This document shows positions 7,312-16,732 of a DNA stretch of 16,732 bases, one piece after another; within the stretch, counting starts at the first letter, position 1; each line of letters begins with the position of its first letter. Where the stretch lies: assembly GCA_015501585.1 (NCBI GenBank), contig JADNRY010001123.1, forward strand, positions 1 to 16,732, given 5' to 3'. Under the pieces are notes generated by a model that saw nothing but the letters and a program-made list of their open reading frames with translations, made no database searches and was not told the origin of the DNA. A program made the translations under genes and the position numbers. The stretch comes from Rhodocollybia butyracea. Taxonomy: Eukaryota > Basidiomycota > Agaricomycetes > Agaricales > Omphalotaceae.

Positions 7312-10300
7312 TTAGATTCGCCATCCAACAAAAAAGTCGGGATCACGGCCGATGAATGCAAGCATATACTCCACGGTCGTTCCTCCTTCATCCTCCCCTC
7401 CGTGCTCATCTTCAGCCAAAGCGTGCGAAGACTCACGTCTTGACTCTGCTCCAACGGCCCCCAATTCAAAATCAGCCTCGTCTGCACCCTCCATATCCAC
7501 CTTCTCTCGCTCAGCAATTCTCGCAGCCATTGCGTCCTCACTATCTTCGAACTCTCCCAAAGCCTTCGTCAAAAGACTACTGTCAATTTTACTCCGGTCT
7601 CGTTGAGCTTCGGCGTTGGCCTCGTCAGAATCGAATCTAAACAAAGATCTCCAGTCGAATTCGCCTTTTTGGATAACGAGATCATCCAGGGATCGTTTTT
7701 GGTTGGCTTTGAGAAGCATGGCCTCTTCCACGGTGTGCTCGGAGACGAAACGGTAGATATGCACGTCGCGAATTTGCCCAATCCGATGGGCTCTGTCCTC
7801 GCATTGGCGGTCCATTTGAGGATTAAAGTCGCTATCATAGAATATAACAGTATCGGCTCCAGTAAGACTGAATCAAAAAGAAAACCAGTCACTAGTCTGA
7901 ATGATTCACAATTGAAGAAACTTACTTGATACCCACACCTCCACTCCGTGAACTAGCGATAAAGCAGAATATCCTCTCGTCTTTGTTAAAGCGCTCCGTA
8001 ACATACTGTCTGTCTTCGATACTCGTCGCACCATCCAACCGTAAGTACAGATACCCATGAAAGTTGAGATAAATTTCAAGGATGTCCAAAATCTTGGTCA
8101 TTTGTGTGAACAGCAAAACTCGATGACCGCCAGCCTTCTTCTCTCGGAGCAAATCAGTAAGCCGCTGAAGCTTCCCACAGTCATACTGAAGGAGAGACGG
8201 GGACGGGAACGCTATGCTGAGTTTCACAACAGATCTGTGAACGACTTGATCAAAGTCCAGCGGAACGTCACTCAAGGCGTTGGGTGGCAGGCCGGCCAAC
8301 GCAATACGAGCAACATCGCGAGCCACTACACTCGGAGTGATAAAGGCGAACCTGTCGATAACACCAGCCATTTCGGATGCCCGTTCCTCGTATGACAATA
8401 CAGCTTTATGCACAGCAGGAACTATGCTGTCGATGTACTTCGTTGTTCTGGTATCTATGCAACAAAGAGGAAGAATCGGCTCGTACATGGAGCGCACGAG
8501 GGAGATGGTTTCGGAGCTGTAAATAGGCGAACGGGGGTAGCGCAGGTGATTCAGATATGCTGCATGCGACCAACGAGCAACGGTGCTAGCGCGACGCTGC
8601 CATTCTGAATACTTCCGGAAGCCCTGAATAGTACGAACGTCCTTGGGTGGTGCCGGACCAGGATCTTCGTAAAGCTGTATCATGGTAGCGGATGCAACGA
8701 TACTGCGAGCGCCTAACGTCGTAAAGAGAGAAGTATTCTGCTGGTTTATGAATGCGAGCCCAAGCAGATCAAGGTTAAGAGACTCGCTATCATCATCGTT
8801 CAGTAGTCGACGACGAATCAAGAGCTCTTTGATTTCATAGTCAGCGATGGCAGATCGTTCCATCGCAAAAGAGGTAACAATAGGTCGAACTTCAAACAAG
8901 TCAGGATGATTGCAGACTTTTCGGAGCTGCATCAAGATATTGGCAATCTTCTGGTAAACACCAGATCGTAGTGCATCGCGTGTGTGAGCTCGTGCCATAA
9001 ACTCGTCGTATAGAAACCGCTGGCGCTTGGAAAGCGAGCAAAGCACAAGATGCTCATACTTACTGGGTAATTCTTTTTCGACATCTCGTTTCAGTCGACG
9101 AAGTAAATAAGGTCGAAGGACAGTGTGTAATTTCGACACTCGCTGCTTGATTTCGTCGTCATGAACGTTGCCCATTTCGATCGCCTTTTCCAAGGGATCT
9201 GAGAGAGAGATGTCAATGGGATAACCGAAAATTCACACGAAGTAACACACTCGAAAACCACTCGCTAAACTCTTTCAAATTAGCAAACTTGGATCCCGAC
9301 ATCAAAAATTGCAGCAGCGCCCATAGTTCAGTGAGGTTGTTCTGCAAAGGTGTACCCGTCAGAAGCAGACGCCTCATTGAACGAAATAGGATCAGGGTAT
9401 TCCAGCGTTGAGAGTTCATATTTTTGAGCATATGGCTTTCGTCAAGGATCATATAGTGCCAATTTTTGCGCTTAAATATGTGAGCATCGCGAATGGCGAG
9501 AGTATAAGAAGTGATGCAAACATTGAAATGATACTTGTCATTCCAACCTTGGCGGAGTTCTTTACGTCGTTTCGTGGTTCCGTGGTAACATAGGGTCTTG
9601 AAACCCGGAAGAAACTTTTTGAATTCCATCTCCCAGTTTAACAAGACGCTAGTTGGTACGATCTAGGATAGTGGTTAGAAAAAATGTAAAGAATGGCTAC
9701 GAAATAGCGTACTATCAAATGAGGTCCCCATATCCCGCGGTCGCAAGCAAGATGTGCAAGTAGGGCAATAGTTTGTATAGTTTTTCCAAGACCCATTTCG
9801 TCTGCGAGGATCCCATTCAGGTTATTCGAGTGGAGACTGGCCAACCATTCGAGACCAGTAAGCTGATACGGCCGAAGGACCCCCCGCAAAAGTACAGGCG
9901 GAGATATCTTGCTTCCTGGATCCCAATTTACGTGCGCCACAATGTAGGGTTTGAGATATGAAGGAGTCTGATCATCATCCTGGTCTTCCTGCGATGAGTC
10001 ATCAAAACCCTCATCATCATCAGGTGGAGGGTTGTCCTCGAGAGTAGAATGCCTGACTAATGTCCCATTAACGTTCAAAGGAGAGTGGGCGCCTTCTGGA
10101 GCGATGGATTGCATATCAATATCTGTAGGCTCTGGCTTAGCAGACAGTTGAGCTGTGAGGCCGGAGGCTCGAGGGTCGGTTGTTAGTCCAGGCCCCGAGC
10201 GTTTGTTTGAAGGATATGATTCAGACATAAAGCCACTGTTCAGCAAAGAAGTCGGACCTATGTCGGTGGATGATAAATCGGCAACTTGGAAGTTGTCGCC

Positions 10301-12509
10301 TCCCAAAGTATTTGGTGGGGTGATCACGTCCATAGAATCCCGACTGCTCCCCCCGTCCCATAGGTCAACATCAAGGGGAGTGGCGGCTGAATTACCTAGA
10401 TCCTTGTCTGCTGAGGGAGGAGGTGAACTTGAGCGATCAAGTAGGGCTAAAAGAGGGTCGCTTATGGACCCAAAGCCGGAGAGAACCGAAGGAGAGGGAG
10501 GTGGCAAGGAGGGAGAACGGGTATGCGGAGGTTCATAGAGACGAGATGTATTTTCACCCTATATCGCCTTCTCCGCCAACTACACTATGTTCTTCATCTT
10601 CATCTTCTTGTTCACCATCCTCCTCCTCCTCTCCCTCTTCCTCTTCATCCCAGTCCAAGGCACTACTGCCCGGACTATGAGAGCGTGAGTGATCTGCTCT
10701 CGACAGATCGCCTTGTTGAGTCTCCAAAATTTGCCCCGATTGGTCCAAAATAGCATCCAAATGCGCATGCCCCCGTTTGACCTCTTCTGCTTCCAGCCGC
10801 AGACGAGCTTGTTCACGGAGATGCTAGAGACACATCAACAAACGTAGAATGCCAGTACAATGACTGCACTTACAAACACAGCCCTCTTCCATTCCGCCGT
10901 CACCATCTTTATCGTAGCCTTTGCCAGCGCTTTCAGTCGCCTCTCTTCTCTAGCTTTCAATTTCTCTCCTTTCACAGCCTGATCATCCCAATATAACTGC
11001 ATAGCCTTGGAAATCTGACCAGTGATTTCTTTGCCTGAGGATTCCTCGCTTTTGAGCTCTAGATAGACGCCCACATCCTCGATGCAATGATGCCAGATAT
11101 CCGAAGAAGTCCGCTGGCTCTGGGCAAGTTCAGCAGGGGATAGCTGCAACACAGAAGAATCAACCAAGAGATGACCTTCTTTCCGCAACTTCTGAGCTCG
11201 CTCGAGTAGCTGTGCTTGCGACCGGGCACGTTTCAGTCAAGACGTCGGGCGGGGCTTCTTCGAAGCCATCCGTTGTGTAACTGGACAGAAAATCGGACAA
11301 GGAATAGTTGTGCTTCGGAACTGGAGGTCTTTGAAGAGGACTAGAGATTAGAGGGATCGGTCGCCGAACGATAAGTTTAAATTCGCTTGATAGGTGAAGA
11401 AGGTTGGTAATCTGAGACTGGGGGTGGCTATAAAAAGGAAACTCGTTGAACAAGGAGAACAGGCAAGTTGTGATATACTTACAGTGGAGAAAGATCGCGG
11501 TTCAAACTGGTTGTCATACTCGAGCTTTCCTTTGGTGGGGATGTAGTCCGTATTCCGAGAGGAAGCTCCTTCAGGGAGAGCAAGCTGAAAGGGGTTAGCA
11601 GTACTACTAGAGTATACAACCAGTCACTTACCAAGTTGTAAGATGGAGAGTAATGTTGACGCGGCACAAGTTTGGGAAACCCAGCTTTGCGCTTTTCTGA
11701 GGGATATTGAGTCTGGGGGCGGAACATCGTTGGAAGGCATACGGAGACGAACGCGCCGTTGCTTTTGGCTCGGAGCTGGCATGGGCAGCGCTATGAGCAC
11801 GAACTATGGTGGAAGCAAGGTCTGATATTGACTCTGTGTCATTGGATGGCATGCGAACACGAAGACGACGTCGTTTCGGTTCAGGAGGTCCAGCAGAATC
11901 GGTATGAGCCCGAGCTATCGTCGAAGCAAGGTCCATGTACGGGTCATCTCCTCCACCACATCATCCGTATCAAGTTTAGCCTTCTTTCTTAGCCGAGTCT
12001 TTCTACCTGATTCTATCTCGTGTGTCGCGTCCACTGCTCTTCTTTTTGCCATTTGCTTTGCTGCTACCGGGCAAATCCGGGGGGCGCAAAGAAGACAAGG
12101 CCGCTTTCCTGCTGTTTCTGGATCCAAGTATCGATGCTTTTTTCTTTTCGGTTTTGAGCCGACCGAAGGAGATGGGTCCGTGGTAGAGGCGGGACTTTTT
12201 TATTGCGTTGTGAGAGCACTTCTTGTTCTACTCGACGGGCCTGCAACCGGCACCGAGGTAGTGGTCGTTTCAGGAAGGTCGTACTGAGAGAATATGATTA
12301 ATGGAGGAAGATAGGGTGAGATGAAGGACAAACATCCTGAAAAATAGTTGGATTATCGGCTTCGTTTCCTGTGATCTGGGGTTATTTTGGACGCTGGCAT
12401 AACTAGTTCAACGCACGAAATTCTGGTCTGCATCCTTTCCATCTTTTTGGTCCTCGTTTTCCGCTTCCGCGACCGTTCCTCAGTACTCTGCCCGACTGCT
12501 AGAAGACAT
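7312..12509 (-). CDS. SWR1: SWR1-type ATPase, catalytic subunit of the H2A.Z-depositing remodeller
   Basis: This Snf2-family ATPase exchanges H2A for H2A.Z in nucleosomes as the motor of the SWR1 complex in the nucleus. Introns read: 11585-11631, 11428-11482, 10824-10873, 9663-9712, 9199-9250 and 7868-7925. In order: basic N-terminus; HSA-type region for actin and Arp binding (about 10840-11190, WHHCIEDV to AEWKRAVF); acidic stretch; Walker A DEMGLGKT (about 9785-9810); LNWEMEFKK; box II DESH (9432-9443) in place of [50 protein letters not shown]; a long insertion; then RSGGVGINLTGADTV and [13 protein letters not shown]. The last motif and the [19 protein letters not shown] tail identify SWR1 over INO80. 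Exons from 7312 to about 10500 are unbroken. The N-terminal third needs several single-base corrections (near 12484, 11775, 11720, 11376, 11232 and 10557) and has an in-frame TAA at 12200-12202. The ATG at 12509 opens MSSSSRAE and is the best start seen. Confidence 0.88.
9432..9443 (-). other. SWR1: SWR1 helicase motif II, DESH instead of DEAH
   Basis: The minus strand reads GAC GAA AGC CAT within [11 protein letters not shown]. The two acidic residues that coordinate magnesium and activate water are present; the third position is Ser where SWR1 proteins normally have Ala. The surrounding frame is intact. Confidence 0.85.
11712..11933 (-). repeat. SWR1: Two-copy 111-bp tandem repeat in the SWR1 N-terminal coding region
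   Basis: Copy 1 starts at 11933 and copy 2 at 11822. Both open with DLASTI followed by RAH, then EPK, a basic RRR-type run and RMPSND. The period of 111 bp is 37 codons, so the duplication keeps the frame. Copy 2 has one extra base between EPK and the basic run compared with copy 1, so the homologous residues lie in another frame. Confidence 0.7.
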
Positions 12510-12895
12510 CTATGATGAAGACGCGTTTATCGCGCTTCGCATCCAGAAATTGGAACAATATAATGCGCGTCCCTATGGTTCTTCTCTAGGTTTCGCAATT
12601 CTTTTACAAATGGCTGGCTTTGAAGATTGTTTGAAAAGATGATGATGGATTGTGAGCAAGAACAGACAGAGCATTATTACAAGTTTAGCTTCCCCAAATA
12701 AGGCAACTAACGAATTTGCACCCTTCTTTGTCGACAACAATGTCAAAAATGCGATTTTATTATGCGAAACAAACATCCAGTACTACGACCCTCGCATGGA
12801 AATGTCCAGGGGTTACAGTTACAATAAACTTACAAAAATAAAACCAACATATTATGCAAAGAAAACAAGCCAAAAAACATCCGAGCAGCCTGCGA
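12510..12895. other. Intergenic: PKA 3' flank and SWR1 promoter
   Basis: No gene is supported. The interval separates the stop assigned to PKA (12896) from the SWR1 start (12509). An ACGCGT hexamer at 12521-12526, the core of fungal MluI-box elements, lies just upstream of the SWR1 start, but a single copy proves nothing. Confidence 0.4.
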
Positions 12896-14493
12896 CTAGG
12901 GTCCCTGGTATACAAAACAACAAACGGGTATCCGTCCGTCCAAATCCAGGAATAATTTTGCGAGGTACATACATATCCATTTATGATTCTTATGATCATA
13001 AGTATACTCGAAATCAGGGAACATGCGTCCATACAGGTCGTTAGCTGGTACACCATAGCTGGCAGTAGCTTCGACGTCTTCTTCATAAGCTTCGAATCTT
13101 CAATACCAGATCAGGTCAGTCTCCCGGAGGCGAAAAGAGGTACGAAAAATGCTTACGCGCTAGCGTCACCGTCCCCGCAAATTTTGGGTAAAAATGGAGC
13201 TACAACCTCCCTTGAGCACAACTTATACCAATCCACCTCTCGGAACCAGGCATGTGCAAACACGTCGCCGGCGCCGTGCTGCAAGTTCCATATCGCCTTG
13301 AGGGATCGCATTCCATGAGCTTCACGATAATGTCTTTGGCCAATGAAGGGAATTCTTCGTCGTTATTCATTAAACTGGGCCACCGGATGTGAGCAGGACC
13401 TGCTGTGATTTTATCGTACAGAATGGCCGGGTTTCCCTGGGCTTGATGGTACGGTGGAAGGCCGGTGAGCATCTCGTACATCAGCACGCCAAGGGCGTAC
13501 CAATCTACACTCTTGTTATACCGCTGCTGGCTGATAATCTGAGAAAGGATGAGCGGCTCAGAAATAGGGCGACAGATGTTCAAGATACTGACCTCGGGCG
13601 CAAGGTAGTCAGGAGTTCCACAGAGCGTCCATGTCACGGACGAGCAAGCCTTGGCGAACCCAAAGTCGGCGATCTTGATATGACCATCAGAGTTCAAGAG
13701 GATATTTTTCTGGTTTCAAATCCCGGTAGATTGATATTGAGACTATGCAGATGGTTGAGGGCCAATGCAACTTCGGCGGCATAAAATTTCGCCACAGGCT
13801 CTGGGAACCTCTACACAAAACAAGTTGATGAGATACAATCAGCGTAGGAAACAAAAAACGTAGACTGACATTCGATCTCCGTAAAAGCATGAAAAGTTCA
13901 CCACCGGGAACGAAGTCCATAACCATATACAGGTTTGTCGAGTCTGGAACGCTCCCATAGATTAACGATGAAGGGGTTGCGAGATGTCGGCGAGGATGTA
14001 CTGTTCATTATTCGTGTGCTCCACCTGCTTCAATCTTACGACCTTCTCCTTTTTGAGTACTTTTATCGCGTAAAACCGGAGGTTGTGTTTTACTGCGAGC
14101 TGTAATGTGGAGTTAGTGGGCGATAAATTGCATTTTGAAATGAACTTTACCTAGATGAACACGGCCAAAGCTTCCAGTACCTAGAGTGCGTTGGATAATT
14201 GAAATCATCGAGGCGATAGGTGCCTTTGTGCTGCTTCCTAGGGCGAGAAGCAGTCTGCTCCTCCTCGATGTAGTCCAGACTGTCTCCACGTTTGCTCCAG
14301 TCACTCGCGCTTAACGAGGTCCTATCTGTCGAGATAGACCCTCTATGATCGTATTGAGGGTAGAAGCGACGATGCCGACGACGCGCCCGACGGAATAGTC
14401 GATATCGGGGACTGAATGGGAGATGTAGAGAATTGTTCTTTGCTGTGAACGTGAAAGTGAGACCCAAGTTTTGTCCGTCATTCGTTTAAGCAT
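12896..14493 (-). CDS. pkaC: cAMP-dependent protein kinase catalytic subunit (AGC kinase)
   Basis: The catalytic subunit of PKA phosphorylates Ser/Thr in RRxS/T-like sites after cAMP releases the regulatory subunit. Introns are 14100-14150, 13811-13869, 13539-13592 and 13098-13156. Motifs in order: basic N-terminal tail; glycine loop [28 protein letters not shown] with the ATP Lys; [16 protein letters not shown]; catalytic YRDLKPEN; DFGFAK; activation loop [45 protein letters not shown]; and tail [12 protein letters not shown]. The frame is broken by at least eight single-base indels although residues are kept: extra bases near 14199, 14089, 13977, 13731 and 13707, missing bases near 13954, 13943 and 13286. 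PKA tails normally end at FxxF, here FPDF. The frame instead runs on about 30 residues to TAG at 12896, so a base error may hide the true stop near 13010. The ATG at 14493 is the upstream-most reasonable start. Confidence 0.88.
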
Positions 14494-14890
14494 GAAGAAA
14501 GGTTGGGCACCAGAAGATGAACGAAGAAAGGAAGAAAGGTGAGGTACCTTTCAGTTCATTGTTCTTTGTGAGAGAAACTAACGACACAAGCCTCGTTTAT
14601 TCTCGGCTCTCTTCCGGCCCGAAATGCTTTCTTCCAAAAGCAGAAAACAATGCAGTGATAGTGGAGAAGGCCGAAGCAACAAAGGCAACGCGCCCTGAGC
14701 TCAGTAACCTTTTCCAGCCAATTAGGATTAGAATACCCCAAAACTATTCAAACAACATTTTATTTATTTTTCCGATTACAATATTTAAATGTGTGCTCTC
14801 CGGTTTACCAATTACCAAAACTCATCCTCAAACACAGATACATCCCAGATATCCTGCGGTGTCCACTGGTGAGCAGGAACATTCTCGAAT
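14494..14890. other. Intergenic: FMO 3' flank and PKA promoter
   Basis: No gene is supported. The interval lies between the monooxygenase stop (14891) and the PKA start (14493), both on the minus strand. It therefore holds the 3' end of one and the promoter and leader of the other. No clear TATA box was found. Confidence 0.4.
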
Positions 14891-16732
14891 CTAGTGAAGT
14901 TTCTCCTTTGATATATAGGCCTAATAACCGTCGTTAGTAACCTCAGTTACGAGTTGGCCGTGTCCGACAAAAAACTCACCTTCTCCCACTCCTGATTGGC
15001 ATAGTATGCAAACACTTCCCGGTTTCTGAAAAAGTATTCCCATATTGAACGAGACAGACATAAGATCAGGACAGTCAAAACATACTGCACAGGCCAAGGG
15101 CCGACAAGTCGACCACCATTCTCAAGGGATTCGTTTGTTTAACCACGTCACGTATTGTCGAACGATAGCTATGTGTGCAAAAACCTCAGCTTCAGTTATA
15201 AACTACGCACTAGTCTTACCTTCAGAAGGTCCAGTCCCAAACAATCCGCGGAAATAATTATATCTTGTCGAGTTGTACTGAGCCCACAATTCTGCCTCGC
15301 TTGGTAAATGAGCTGTCCCGCCCATACTTTTGCTTTGGCCATAATATTGGTAATGGCCTAGTCTCTTATAAGCGGCCAGAAATACGACATAACGATGGAA
15401 TACTGACCGGCGGTCCAAGGACGGACTGTTACAGAAAAAATTAGGATGCTTAATAGAAACTAGCCTAAAGGAAGACAAACTTGCCTGTTGTAAAAGCGAG
15501 CGTTGGGTCGGGGATGAAGTGTCCTGTCCAGTGAACATATTTCAAAGCTTGCCCAGTGAACACGTCGGCAGGAGGGGTGTCACAGATTCGGTACCAAACG
15601 TCCTATATAAGTATTTCAGAATCCTGACGTGCTATGAGTGTATGTATGTGAAGATTTACTCGTTCAAAGCCGCAAGATGGAATGGATTGCTGCGTTTGTA
15701 TCCTGTGGCCAGTATAATCTACGGGTATGTTCCTTGTATTCTCATTTAAAGAAACAGAAAAGCCAACGAACCTCATCAATATTTTCCAGATACGTTCCGT
15801 TTACTAGACGGATTTTCCCGTTCCTAATACCGTTGTCCAGAGAGGGTAATGGCTCAAACTGGGAGATTTCAGGTATGAATTCAGTCTCAGGCGGGAAACG
15901 ATTTATCGAACGGCGTTGGAATGGGTGGAGATTGTCCCAATCAAATTTCTGGGGTGTAAAATGAAATGTGGATGAAGTTAGGAGGAACGGATGAAGGACA
16001 AACCCTATGGCTCGCGTAGATTTTGTTTGCAAAACCACTGATGTCGCGAGCAATTTCGGAACCACTAGTGCCTACACCAACCACCAAAACATTCTGTAGT
16101 GCTAAAAAGTCAGTCTTACGCCTAGCATTCTCGAAGTATATGAAAACTTACCTTCCCTGTGTAACGTTCTGGTCTCCTATACACTCGCGAATGATATACG
16201 CTGAAATCTTCGGGATCTACGGTGTGCACTTTGCTCCACAGCAGTAGTCCTTCAATTTCCGGGACGTGAGGTGAAGTGTATGGACCCGTAGCAACAAAAC
16301 AGCATCAAAGTCTTCATTCCACCACGTCGCCTTCAAGCGCTCTGGTTCTTCAAGCTTTTTGAGATGTTTCAGTGTCAGCGTCCATCCGTTGTCGCCTTTG
16401 CTGAGTTTTTCCACGCGGGTGGAATACGAATGAACGGAGGAGTTGTCGTTGGCGTTGAGTTTGTTAATGGAAGCATATGCACGAACATGAGCTCCAATAG
16501 TATGGGCAGATATTACCCAGGACTAAGCGAAAATTGAAAGGACAGTAAAAAATATACAGAAGGGAAACTTACGTGGTCGGGGGATAGGGTACATCTCTCA
16601 GCTCTGTGATGATTGCAGGTGAATTAGTGTGGAGGCTGTTCCAGATGGAGCGCGGCTGCCAGTGTTCTCGCCAGCGACTGTCTAACGTCGAGCCGTCATC
16701 ACCGTTATTGTAGTATTCCGAGGTGGGAAGCT
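14891..16732 (-). CDS. FAD/NADPH-dependent monooxygenase, FMO-like (5' end missing)
   Basis: Flavin-containing monooxygenases use FAD, NADPH and O2 to oxygenate soft nucleophiles such as N or S centres; the substrate here cannot be told. Reading from the right edge: YYNNGDDGS, then SRWREHWQPRSIWNSLHTN, VISAHTIGAHVRAYAS and TLTLKHLKKL; after a frame break near 16300, ATGPYTSPHVPEIEG; the FMO signature region VYHSRVYRRPERYTGKN; the NADPH Rossmann motif VGVGTSGSE (about 16050-16080); ILATGYK (about 15715); TGHFIPDPTLAF; LPSEAELWAQYNSTRYNYFRG; and a C-terminus YYANQEWEKAYISKEKLH ending TAG at 14891. Introns with GT...AG ends include 16084-16155 (approximate), one near 15960-16014 and one near 15715-15765. 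The FAD-binding GxGxxG at the N-terminus would be beyond the window. At least two single-base breaks occur (near 16300 and 15135). Confidence 0.82.

Noticed and set aside
7312..12509. INO80 as the identity of the large Snf2 ATPase
   Set aside because: The insertion-type Snf2 motor fits both, but [13 protein letters not shown], the [19 protein letters not shown] tail and the [20 protein letters not shown] segment match SWR1.
12521..12526. ACGCGT as a cell-cycle (MluI box) control site of SWR1
   Set aside because: It is a single six-base match, expected often by chance, with no second copy close by.
1..16732. CRISPR arrays, bacterial operons, tRNA or rRNA genes
   Set aside because: No regular repeat-spacer array, no Shine-Dalgarno-led gene rows and no recognisable tRNA or rRNA core were seen; spliceosomal introns show a eukaryotic nuclear genome.

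Overview
The window looks like nuclear DNA of a filamentous basidiomycete, probably an agaricomycete. All recognised genes are cut by many short introns of about 47-59 bp with GT...AG ends, intergenic gaps are short, and the gene content (SWR1, PKA catalytic subunit, FMO-like monooxygenase, small secreted protein, kinase-domain fusion) fits such a fungus. Every gene I can support lies on the minus strand, so the window reads right to left.

Layout from left to right. At 253-735 is a short non-autonomous hAT-type transposon with perfect 14-bp terminal inverted repeats and a perfect 8-bp target duplication. At 1421-2252 is a five-exon gene for a small secreted protein with a Kex2-type site. At 2253-3591 no gene is recognised; it holds a perfect 13-bp-arm palindrome and degenerate repeats. 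At 3592-5964 (5' end uncertain) is a multi-exon gene joining a PD-(D/E)XK-nuclease-like N-terminal half to a C-terminal protein kinase through an acidic, glycine-rich linker; this is the most unusual gene here. At 5965-6922 nothing firm is seen. At about 6923-7193 is a possible small single-pass membrane protein. At 7312-12509 is SWR1, the ATPase of the chromatin-remodelling complex that exchanges histone H2A.Z. At 12896-14493 is the cAMP-dependent protein kinase catalytic subunit. At 14891 to the right edge is a flavin-dependent monooxygenase whose 5' end is outside the window.

No pathway links these genes: SWR1 and PKA are housekeeping and signalling genes, and the left 6 kb is more accessory (transposon, secreted protein, fusion kinase).

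An important caveat is that the coding sequence carries many single-base frame breaks, often in homopolymers, although the encoded residues stay conserved. In PKA at least eight such breaks interrupt nearly invariant kinase motifs. The simplest reading is uncorrected indel error in a long-read contig, not pseudogenes. The SWR1 motor exons (7312 to about 10500) are free of such breaks. Automatic gene calls on this window will be fragmented. All exon boundaries given are my hand reading of splice sites and frames.
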